DNA of 64,000 bases from Deltaproteobacteria bacterium (lineage in GTDB: Bacteria > Lernaellota > Lernaellaia > JACKCT01): the NCBI GenBank assembly GCA_027493875.1, contig JAOSJX010000022.1, positions 310,001-374,000 of the forward strand, written 5' to 3'. How positions within the stretch are numbered: position 1 is the first letter of the stretch; each line of letters starts with the position of its first letter. The notes under the pieces are model-generated. The model worked only from the letters and a program-made list of their open reading frames with translations, ran no database searches and was not told where the DNA came from. Position numbers and translations under genes: made by a program. Of the stretch, positions 41,979 to 52,377 are shown one piece after another.

Positions 41979-44138
41979 TCAGGGCGCGTCCGCGAATTGT
42001 CGGAAGAACTCGACGTAGTCCCGCGCGACGCGCGGCCAGTTGAATTCCGAGACGACGCGGCGGCGCAGGGCGTCGCCGAGCGTCCGCCGTTTCGGCTCGT
42101 CATCCTTGAGCGCCATGACGGCGTCCATGAAGGAATCCTCAACGTTTTTTTCCACGAGCAGCGCGCGGGAATCGTCCACGTAATCGCGGACGCCGCCGAC
42201 ATCGGTGAGGACCACGGCTGCCCCCGACGCCCCCGCTTCGAGCAACGCGCAGCAAGCCGTCGCGTCCACGAGCGGCAGCACGACGCACCCGGCCCGATGA
42301 TAAAGGCGCCGCAAATATTCCTCCGACACTTCCGAGACGACGCGCACGCCGGCGTCCACGTCGAGATCCGCGCGGCGCCATGAGGGAATGACGATCGTCG
42401 CCGGAATACCCTCGCGGAAAAGGCGCGACGCGAGACGCGAGGTGAGCGCCAAATCCCGAAGCCACTGGCCGACGAATAAAACCTCGAACGGCCGGTCGCG
42501 GTTCTCCCGCGGCGGCGCGTAAAAGTCCGCGTCCACCGCCATCGGGATGAAACGCACGGGGCCGCGCACGCGTTTTTCGAGAAACTCCATCTGCGCCGTG
42601 GAGACGGCTACCGCGCCGTCGAGGACGGCAATTTGTTCCAATAGAACGGTGTCGTCCTTCAAGGTGGAGACCGGCTGATGCACGGTTCCGGTGATCTTCC
42701 GATGCGTGGGGCGATCCTCAAAACGCAGCGCGTGGAAGTGGCTGTGCACGTTCAAATAATGAAGGTGCCGTCCGCCCCGGCGATGCGCCGCGATTTCGGC
42801 GGACGCCTCGCGCTCGCCGTACCAGCGGTGATTCATGCGTCGCGCGAGGGACCGCGCTTCCGTCGGGCGGAACCGTTCGTCTTCACCGACGATGTCCATC
42901 GGGCCCGGCCATTCCGCCGCCAGCGGCGCGGCCACGCGATCGACGCACGAACGGTTCCTATTGTGCGAAAGATTTTCGGCCACGAGCAGCAGAGCATCTC
43001 CGGAGCGCTCCGCCGCCGCGTGGGAAAAAAGCTTCCGGCGGCCGACGGGACCTCCGCAGTCCGGGTGGCCGATGAACGCGTAATACCGATGCACCATCGG
43101 GACGGCGATGTCGTTTCGATCGTAGAACGCAACGTGGCGGTTCATCGCCGCGGTCCGCGTTTCCGCCGCGGCCCGCAGGCGTTCGGGCGGCGCGATGAAA
43201 TAATCCGCACCCGGCACGGCCCGGCGAGCCGCCTGGGACGCCGGTCCGTCGCCCGAGGCAACGAGCGCGGGTCCGACCAGCAATTCGGCGGGGAGCATCC
43301 TGTAATAGCGGCCCGTGTCCGCGACAATCCGCTCGGAATATTCCCGTGCGCGTTTCGGATGAAAGTCCGCCGACGCCAGGACGCCGAAATATTCCGAGAC
43401 GAGCGGTGGAACCGGACGCGCGGCGCGGACGTTCCAGCGGTCGCGCAACGCCGCCGCCATCGACCACGCGGCGTGGAGCGTCGCATCGGTGGCCGCGTCC
43501 AGCAGCCGCAAGAGCTCCGTCTTCGATTTCTCCTCGGGCGCATCGAACCACCCGCCGCGCAACGCGACGGCGCCGGCCACCACGTCATCGAGCGCCGGGC
43601 ATTGAGCTCCGATTCCCGCCAGCATGTCCCGTACGAAACGCAAACCGTACAACTGTTGAACGAGCGTCCGGGCATTGACGCGGTGCGCGAGCAGCGGCGC
43701 GTGGAAGATCGCCGGGTAAAAATGCCAGAACAAATCGGCGAGAATCAGCGCGTCGGCGACCTCGCGGTCGTCCGCGTGTGTCCATTCGCATTTCTCGCCG
43801 TAAAGAAGACGGCGATCGCGGACATGAAATATCGATCCGAAATCGCGCCAGACGGAGGCGGGCATGAGAAAAGGGTTGTGGCAGAGAACGTAACGATCGT
43901 CTCCCTCGTAACCCGCGATGCCGAGGGATGCGTCGATCGGCCTCGCCGTCGAATCGCGAAACACGACCAGAAGATCGACGTCGCTGATTCCCGGCGCGCC
44001 GACCTCGCCGAATCCGTAAACGGCGAGCACATCGGGAGGGCCGGCGCAGCGATCGACGGCCCGGCCGCGCGCGTTGTCGTAAGCCGGGCGCGCAACGCGT
44101 CTCGGCGGATCGTCGATTTGGGTCTCCGGCGGCTTCAT
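41979..44138 (-). CDS. Nucleotidyltransferase-glycosyltransferase (GT4) fusion protein
   Basis: This intact 719-residue protein has an N-terminal polymerase-beta-like nucleotidyltransferase motif at 41-60 (YGFGEVGAPGISDVDLLVVF, with D53 and D55 as metal ligands), followed by a helical region (about 100-300). The C-terminal GT-B glycosyltransferase has HYLNVHSHFHALRF, the middle strand FEVLFVGQWLRDLA and the donor site LLEAGASGAAVVLTDVGGVR. The ATG overlaps the stop of the previous gene (ATGA). The NTase part resembles aminoglycoside-adenylyltransferase-like domains. The first motif has GFG instead of the usual GS, so activity is uncertain. It may activate or modify a sugar or lipid before transfer; that is inference. 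Confidence 0.75.
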   Translation of the reverse strand: MKPPETQIDDPPRRVARPAYDNARGRAVDRCAGPPDVLAVYGFGEVGAPGISDVDLLVVFRDSTARPIDASLGIAGYEGDDRYVLCHNPFLMPASVWRDFGSIFHVRDRRLLYGEKCEWTHADDREVADALILADLFWHFYPAIFHAPLLAHRVNARTLVQQLYGLRFVRDMLAGIGAQCPALDDVVAGAVALRGGWFDAPEEKSKTELLRLLDAATDATLHAAWSMAAALRDRWNVRAARPVPPLVSEYFGVLASADFHPKRAREYSERIVADTGRYYRMLPAELLVGPALVASGDGPASQAARRAVPGADYFIAPPERLRAAAETRTAAMNRHVAFYDRNDIAVPMVHRYYAFIGHPDCGGPVGRRKLFSHAAAERSGDALLLVAENLSHNRNRSCVDRVAAPLAAEWPGPMDIVGEDERFRPTEARSLARRMNHRWYGEREASAEIAAHRRGGRHLHYLNVHSHFHALRFEDRPTHRKITGTVHQPVSTLKDDTVLLEQIAVLDGAVAVSTAQMEFLEKRVRGPVRFIPMAVDADFYAPPRENRDRPFEVLFVGQWLRDLALTSRLASRLFREGIPATIVIPSWRRADLDVDAGVRVVSEVSEEYLRRLYHRAGCVVLPLVDATACCALLEAGASGAAVVLTDVGGVRDYVDDSRALLVEKNVEDSFMDAVMALKDDEPKRRTLGDALRRRVVSEFNWPRVARDYVEFFRQFADAP

Positions 44139-47100
44139 GCGTCTTCCTTCTCCGCCGTCAACATTTTCAGCGCCTCCTCCGACAACGCGCGCATCGTCTC
44201 GACGATCGCCGGCGCGGCGGCGTCAAACGCATCGAAAACGCCGCGCGCGCGGTATTCGCGCTCGACGACGGCGTTGCGTTCGGTGAAGTAGGAGGGATCG
44301 CGCGGATCGCCGTCGTAGGGCCGGACGACGTCGGCGGACGGCGCGCGCTTCGCCACGTCCCGCCGCAGCGCTTCGGCGGTTTCGACGGCTTTCCAAATTT
44401 CCGGCGAAAAAAAACGTCGGGCGCGCTCAAACGATTCCCTTTTGTAGCAAGGCTCTCCGCGAGCCTGAAGAAAATGCACCGGCCACGACAGCGTCTTATG
44501 GAGCGCCATGAATTTGGCCTTGACCGCCCACCGTTTCGGGTCGCCTTCCGGATACCGCGGGGCGAGAAAATAGTCCGCCGCGTGATTCCGAAACGAGGCC
44601 AGGAGCGACGCGGACGTTTCCGCCTCGCGCAGCGCTATTTTTTCGCGCGGCGCGACGAACGCATGGGCGTATTCGAAAAGAAGCGGCGGAAACGCCGTGG
44701 CCGGAAAGATCGAGAGCACCGTTTCCGGAATGACGAACGTATGGTGTTGCGCCAGCGGACAGACCGCCAGATGCATCGGAACCGCGCGCATCAGCACGTC
44801 GCGCGCGCGTTGCAATCGCTCCGGGGAAAGAGCGGTTTCCTCCGAGAGAACGGCCAGGGAATCCACGTCGCTCGCGCCCGGCAGGTAATCGCCGGTGGAG
44901 AGAGACGCGAAGAGATAAACGCCGGTGAAGAGTCCTTCGTTCGTTTCGAAGAGATCCTTGAGACGCCGGACCGCGTCGCCGATTCCGCCTCCGTCGTTCA
45001 GGCATTTCAACGTCGAGGCCGGCGGACAGGGCGCGGCGTCGATCGTCGGCCCGTCGAACCAATCGCCGGACGCCGCCAGAGCGCGGCCGGTCGAAGCGAG
45101 GATTTGCGCGCGGCCGTCCGCCGCGACGAACGCGGTCTTCCCGTCGCCGAAATTCTCCCAGGCGTAGCCGTTCAGATAGAGATAGAGATCGTTAAGATAG
45201 CGCGTCCTCTCGGCCAGAATCGCGGACCGCGCGATCGCGCGCGCTTCTTCGCGGCGTTCTCCCTCGTTGAACGATTCCTTCGTCCCAAGCGCGTCGAGAA
45301 CGGACCGTAACGCTCCGGCCGAATCACGCGTTCTCGCCAGAGCGAGGCGCCGCAACTCCTCCGCCCACCAATCGGCGAAGGGCTTATCGACGAGCGGTTT
45401 CGCGTCGCCGTGGCGGCCGGCGCGCGCGAGGATGTGCGCGCGCTGCGCGCGCAGACGTTCCGGCAGAAACGTCGGCGCGCGGCCGAATTTCGACGGCGCG
45501 CGTTCGGCGCGATCGAGCAGAACGAGCGCGGCGTCCGTTTGACCCGCGCCCTGCGCGATGCGCGCGGCGTCGAGCAAGGCGAGCGCTTCCCACGATTCGT
45601 CGCGGCAACCTTCGGCGACGGCGTTCCACGCGCCCCCGTGTTTCCCGGCGCGCACGAGCTCGAATCCGCGCGTGAGCGCGCGCGCGGGGCGCGGCGACAT
45701 CACACGACGCCGCCGGTCTTGGTCCGCCCAGAAACGTTCGCGCTCCTCGTCCGTGCGGTGCGCGCCGTCATCGAGTTTGTCCATGAACCGCGGCGGCCAG
45801 AGGGGCGTGCCGAACCGTTTTTGATACTCCTCCAGCTTCGCCCAATCGGCGTCGTGGGTTTCGGGTTGTTGGTTGTTGGTTGTTGGTTTTTGGTTGGTGG
45901 TTGTTGGTTTTTGGTTGGTGGTTGGGGGCGGTGGGGTTGGTTTTTCCAGCGTCACGGCGGCGTAGGTCATTGCGCGGTTCAAGCCGATGTCGTAGGTCGC
46001 GTTTTCGAGGACGACGGCGCGCAGGCGCGCGGCGATCTCCGCCCGCGCCGCCGCGTCGCCGAGATACTTTTCCGCCAAGGCGCCGAACTCATCCCGCGTG
46101 TCGAAAAGGCAGCCGTCCATCGGGAGCCATCCGGCGCACGGCCGGCGGCGCGCGAGAAAAACCGCCCGCCGCGAGGCCGTCCACGAGGCGGACGTGCTCC
46201 AGCTCGAATTGGTTGACGTGGAGATTGATCTTCGACGCGCGGTAGATCGCCGCGAGATCGGGTCCGTTTTCGACGACGCCGCGCGCGAATCCGCCGAGAC
46301 GCGGGTGGCGCTCCCAACCCCTTCCCCACAGCGCAAGCGGCCGGCCACTCTCGGCCGCCCAACGCAGGCTCTGCTCGCGCAGCATGGCGTCGGCGAAGGA
46401 ATCGAACAGGCGAAAGATGAACGGCTCGTGCGCGGCGGGGTCGAAACCGTCCGCCGCGAGCGCGTCGGCGACGACGTGGTGAAAGGCGCGGTAGTCCTCA
46501 TAAAACGCGCCGCTCTCGAACCGCGCGAGCGCTTCGCCATAGACGCGTTCGGCGATGCGCGCGAAGACCGGCGCGTCCTTGAACTCGCGCGCGACGCCTT
46601 CGTAGGCTTCTTCGTGCGTTGCGGACCGGTTGCTGACGAAGGACAGGTCCGCGGCGAACTTTTCCGGCGGCGGACTCGACGACGGCGCGAACATCCGGGG
46701 ATTGGTGAGTGGCGGCAGAACGAACAGGCGGTCCGGCGGAAACCCGAACGCCTCCAAATCGCGCGCGTAGCCGATGACCAGATCGCGCGGCGTGATGGCG
46801 GCGCCGGCTTTTTCGTTGAAGACACTTTGCATGTAATCCTGAATGTACGCGACGAAGGGCAGTTGCGGCGGATAGATTCCGGCGCCTTCCGCGCGCAGGT
46901 GATCGATGAAAAAAAGCGCGTGCGGACGGAACGCGGCCAGCGCGCGCAGCAAAACGGGACCGGTGAGCCGGTCCGCCGCGTCCTCCTCCTCAAGCACGCG
47001 GACCTCGGCGCCGCCGTGTTCCAGGGCGTCGCGGAGATCGCGCACCGAATAACGCACGAAATAGGTTTGCCGGTTCGACACGAGCAGAAAGCGCGCGCCG

Positions 47101-47818
47101 TTCCAATCGAGAAACGCGCGGGCGAGATCCGCCGCGCCGAGTTTTTCGTAATAGGCGTCGGCTTCGCTTTTCCACTGTTGCGCGGCGCGGAGAATTTCGG
47201 TTTTGGCGGCGCGGAGGGCGGACGCGGCGCGGGCGGCGGCTTGCGCGTCGCCGAGGGTGAGCAGCTCGTCCGGCACGGGGCGCGCGAGGCGTTCGGTGAA
47301 GAACGCGCGGCATTCGTCCGCGGCGTTCGCGCCGAGAAAAAAGTGCGCGCGTTCGTCGAGGCGGCCGGTCCAGTCCTGCGCGGTAAAGAGTAACCTGACG
47401 ATGCGTTCATCTTCTTCGTAGATGTAGATCGGCTGCGCGGGTTCCCAATCGCGCCGTCGCGTACGCCGATGAAGTTCGTCGATCTCATACCCGGCGCGCG
47501 TTCCGGCGACGAAAACCGGCGCGCCGGAAGCGAGCGCGGCGGCGTGTTCGTCCGCGAATCGCGCCGCTTTTTGCGCCGCGCCGTCGGGATGGCTCAGGGC
47601 GACGGGTTTGTCCGCGCCTTCCTTTAAGAGGACGAGGTCGCCGGAGGGGCGCGCCACAGACGATAGGGGCCGGGATCGTCGGCGGCCGCGATCCGTCGCG
47701 CGGCCTCGGGCTGCCGGCGCGCGAGGGCTTGGAGATTTTTTCCGAGTAATTCCTGCAAGTTCGGGCCGTCCGCTGCGTTCGAGGATAGGTCCGGGGGGTG
47801 TTTCGGGCAAGAGGGCAT
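44135..47818 (-). CDS. Giant CgeB-like glycosyltransferase with C-terminal nucleotidyltransferase-like domain (frameshifted)
   Basis: The start at 47818 reads MPSCPKHPPDLSSNAADGP. Domains in order: an N-terminal region like those of Maf/MptE-type glycosyltransferases (PIYIYEEDERIVRLLFTAQD); a CgeB/DUF3880-like GT-B (PQLPFVAYIQDYMQSVFNEK, YRASKINLHVNQFELEHVRL); a low-complexity linker PTPPPPTTNQKPTTTNQ; a TPR-like helical stretch (about residues 660-800); and a nucleotidyltransferase-like domain (VYLFASLSTGDYLPGASDVD) with a helical C-terminus. About 1227 residues. Shifts near 47650 and 46160. It likely builds a surface glycan. The same NTase-like motif appears in the next gene, so the pairing is deliberate. 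Confidence 0.7.
45862..45935 (-). repeat. GGTTGTTGG/TTTTTGG low-complexity repeat inside a coding region
   Basis: About 75 bases of GGTTGTTGGTTTTTGGTTGG-type sequence on the plus strand are translated on the minus strand as the Thr/Asn/Gln/Pro linker between the glycosyltransferase and helical regions. Such TTGGTTTTTGG arrays are usually intergenic; here one is in frame. Confidence 0.85.
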
Positions 47819-47907
47819 TGTCGATTACAAAAAAAACGCTTGCGCCGCGCTCAAGGCGGCCATTACTATAACGGCAACAATATCAAGTTTCTGTTGGAGG
47901 TGCGGCC

Positions 47908-48770
<863 letters not shown>

Positions 48771-48834
48771 CCGCCGCGTTTCCCCTCCCGCGGGAGATTT
48801 GTTAAGATCGCGGCTCCCCGGGGAGGTTCGCCCC

Positions 48835-50502
48835 ATTTTTCCGAATTCCCACGCGCGTTTCCTCATCGCCGCGCTGAGTCTTGCCGTCTTGTTGTGGTCG
48901 TCGTGCGCGCCGGAGCGGTCCGCGGCGCCGCCCGCGCCCGCCGCCGAACCGAACCCGGCCACGCCCTGGGCCGGCGCGCAGACGGACGCCCCGGTGGCAC
49001 CGGCGCCGGACGCCGACGAGCGGCCGGTTTCGTCCGAGCCGCCGCGCCGGATCGTCTTCATCGGGTGGGACGCCGCGTCGTGGAAAGTGATCACGCCCCT
49101 TCTCCTGCAAGGACGCCTGCCGAATCTTCAGAAGCTTTTGCGCCGGTCGAGCTACGCCGTGCTGGAAACGATCGACGAAATGTCGCCGGTGCTGTGGACG
49201 ACGATCGTCACCGGAAAAAAGAACGATTTGTTTGTGGTGCCGGAGGCGGGCCTCGGCGACGAGACCTGGATTCAGACGGCGCGGGCGGTGAAACACGCGC
49301 AGCTCTGGGAAATGCTTCCCCGGCAGCGTTTTCCGATGATCGGCGTGTTCGGCCTGTACTATCCGCCGCACCCGGCCGACGGGACGGAGCACGTCTTCGT
49401 CAATCCGGGCAACCTGGGCAACCGGCCGGCGGACATCTCCGGCGGCTGCCCCTTCGGCCGGTCGTGGCTCGACGCGGGGTACGACGAAATTCGTTGCGTG
49501 AGCGCCCGCGTCAACTATGACGCGAGCTTTGCGCTCTACTCGCTGACCGACAAACACGCGCACCGGAACTACTTTTTCTTCGATATGGCGGAGCGCGAGC
49601 GCGAAGGGCTCGTGCGGGTCGACCCGGCGTTTGAGGAGCGGTGCCGGGCGGGCCACGACGCGCTCGTCGACGCCTACGTCAAGGCGGACGCCACCCTCGA
49701 CGCGGTGGTGGACGACGAGCAGGCGCTGATTGCCGTTCTCTCCGATCACGGCATCAAACACGTCGGCAAGCACGAGGAGTACCTGAATTTCCGGGCACCT
49801 TTTTTGAGGCGCTCGGCGAACCGGCGCAGGATTACAACTCCGCGGAGCCGTTTCGTCTGACGGCACGGGTGGCCGGCGAGGAGGCCGTGGTGGCGCTGAA
49901 CCCGACGGCCACGTCGCGCGCCGTCGCCTGGGAGCGCGGGCGCGAGGCCGCTTATGAGGCCGTGGCGGTGTTGCCCGAGATCGTCTGCGGGGGACGGAGC
50001 TCCCTGCCCCGAGGCCGTGACCGCGCGGCTGCGGCAGATTCTCGGGCAGGTGCGTTTCGGCGGTCAGGCCGGGTACGGCGAGCCGCGCGTCGACGCGGGC
50101 GCGACGGTTTTTTCTCCGCGTCCGGGCGCGGCGGACTTCATGCAGACCTCGGGCGAGGAATCGTCGTCCCCTTTGTGGGACCGCCAATGGATGAACGGGT
50201 TTCACGACGGCCAGGACCCCGGGGTGTTGGTGCTCGCGGGGCCGGGCGTCCGGTGCGGCGTGCTTCTTCATAAGGCGCACATTCTCGACGTGGCGCCGAC
50301 GCTGCTGGCGCTGGCGGATTTGCCGGTGGCCCGGGACTTTGAAGGCATCGTGCTCACGGAAGCGATCGACGACGCGTTCCTGAAACGGCATCCGATTCAT
50401 CACGTGAAGCGATATCCGCCGCGGCATCCGATTCTTTGGGAGCCCAAAACCATTGATCCGGAGATGGAGCGGCGGCTGCGTTCGCTGGGGTATTTACAGT
50501 AA
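48835..50502 (+). CDS. Alkaline-phosphatase-superfamily phosphodiesterase, exported (frameshifted)
   Basis: After a signal sequence (FLIAALSLAVLLWSSC, possible lipobox) and a Pro/Ala-rich linker, the catalytic domain has the metal site RIVFIGWDAASWKVITPLLL, the nucleophile region SPVLWTTIVTGK, the second site IAVLSDHGIKHVG and the C-terminal HILDVAPTLLALADLP. This is the type I phosphodiesterase / nucleotide pyrophosphatase layout. It ends RRLRSLGYLQ, a C-terminus shared by its tandem neighbour (LNSLGYL). Shifts near 49797 and 49995. No ATG/GTG begins this frame near the signal. An ATT at 48835 has GGGAGG eight bases upstream, and a TTG at 48799 is the other choice. About 555 residues; the substrate is unknown. 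Confidence 0.8.
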
Positions 50503-50591
50503 AGGGCATCTGATGTTTCATGATCGACATGTGACCCGCCGATAGGTTTTTTCCCTTTCCCCGGGGAAGTCCTGAGAACATCTCGCGACGT

Positions 50592-52377
50592 TTGACACAT
50601 TTTAGGCGCTTCGCCGCGCGACGGATGATTGCCGCCACATTGACGGCGGCAGGCATCGCCGTTGCGGCGTGGTATTTTGTTTTCGATCCCGAGATCATGC
50701 CCGAGCCTCCGTTTTCCTGGGAAACTTTTGGAACGCCTCCGCTCGATATGCCCGAAATACGGACGGTGGCCGCGATCTCGCACGCCGGCGACAACAACGC
50801 CGCGCCCTTCCCGGACGCTTACCTTGCGGCGCTCAACGAAGAGCGGTTGCCGGCGGTCGCCGACGGACGCGGTTACGGCCCGGGGGAGCCGGAAGGCGCG
50901 CGCGTTCTCCTGATCGGTATCGACGGCGCGACATGGAAGTCCTGACGCCGTTGATCGAACGGCGGCTGCTGCCCAATTTTCAACGGCTCTTGGAACGGTC
51001 GAGTTATGGACGGCTCCAAACGGACGAGGCGCTTTCGCCGGTTTCGTGGACGTCCATCGCGGCCGGCAAAGCCCGGTCGAAAACGCTGGACGAAACCCGC
51101 GGCAATATCGTGTGGGAACTGGACGCGTCAGCGGTGCGCGTGAAACGGCTTTGGGATCTGTTAGCAGGACCGAACGGCGAAGGCGCCGCGATCGTTAACT
51201 ACTATTTTATGCCCGAACACGACCGGCTGCCCAAGGCGACGCTCGTCGACGGACGCGACGGCGAACTCCGCTTTGCCAACATCCTCGGCCCCCGCGCCTT
51301 CACCCGCGCCGAACGGCAACTCCGGCGGACGACGGCGACGGATGCCGCGGAGCAGATTCTTTCGACCCAAAATGATCTTCGGGTCTTCGCGTCGATCGAA
51401 AGCGAAACGGATTACCGCCAGCATACGCGGCTGTTCTTCTTTCTGATGAACGTCCATCCCGGATTTCGGCGGTTTGCGCCGGTTAAGGTGCTCTACGACC
51501 TGTTCAAGGACGAAACGCGCGAACTGGTGCGAACCTATCTGCGAGTGGACCGGATGATCGGTTTCCTGCTCGACCGGTACCGCGACGATTATATTTTTGT
51601 GGTTTCGGACCACGGATTTCACGTCAAAGCCCCGACCATGACGCTCGACCCTCCGTATATTTGGAGCAATTACGGCACGGACCGCCTGTGGTTTTACCAG
51701 CGGTATTCGTTCCCGGTGTTGGGATTCGGAGATACCGAAAGTATCTGGTCGTATCACTCGACGCGTCTGCGCGTCCGGCGCGTCAGGAATCCTCGAAAAG
51801 ATGACCTATTTCGTCGATCCGCAAACCGGGGAGGCGCTGTATTTGAACGTCCTGTTTGACGAATACTCTTTTCAAATCCCTATGCGTCGACCGGCGTGCT
51901 CGACGCGCTCGAACGAGAATACGAAACGGCGCGGCGGCAGGCCAAGTCGGATGACGCGGCCGCCGCGCTGGAAATCGTACGAACGGGACGGGGGAACGCC
52001 GGACGATACGGTCACGATCCGCGCAACGGACCGGCTTCTCGATCTGGTTTTTTACCGGATGGAGTTGATCAACAACCACGACGCGAACGACGCGGGGATT
52101 ATGATCGCGTCGGGGCCGCACATCGCGCGCGGAAGGCTCGTCGAAGGCGCGACGCTGTATGACATTCTCCCGACGATTTTATATCTGGAAAGGCCGGCCG
52201 GTCGGCGAAGACATGGACGGGTCGGTGATCGCGAACATGATCGAGCCGGAGTACTTTGCGGCGCATCCCGTGGCGTCCATCCCGACGTACGAAACGGGCG
52301 CGAAGCAGAGCCCGCCGAAAAAGCACTCGCTCTCGATGGAAGAACGGCAGCGCTTGAACTCGCTGGGATATCTCTAG
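50592..52377 (+). CDS. Second alkaline-phosphatase-superfamily phosphodiesterase (frameshifted)
   Basis: An N-terminal membrane segment (MIAATLTAAGIAVAAWYFVF) precedes the metal-site block VLLIGIDGATW, the nucleophile block LSPVSWTSIAAGK, the second metal site FVVSDHGFHV and the C-terminal GIMIASGPHIARG...ILPTILYL. The end LNSLGYL matches the preceding gene, so the two are tandem paralogues with diverged heads. Shifts near 50935, 51800, 51880-51980 and 52190; about 594 residues. The start is uncertain: a TTG at 50592 or the ATG at 50625, neither with a clear ribosome-binding site. It is probably inner-membrane-anchored and acts on phosphodiester or phosphonate groups in the periplasm. Confidence 0.75.
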
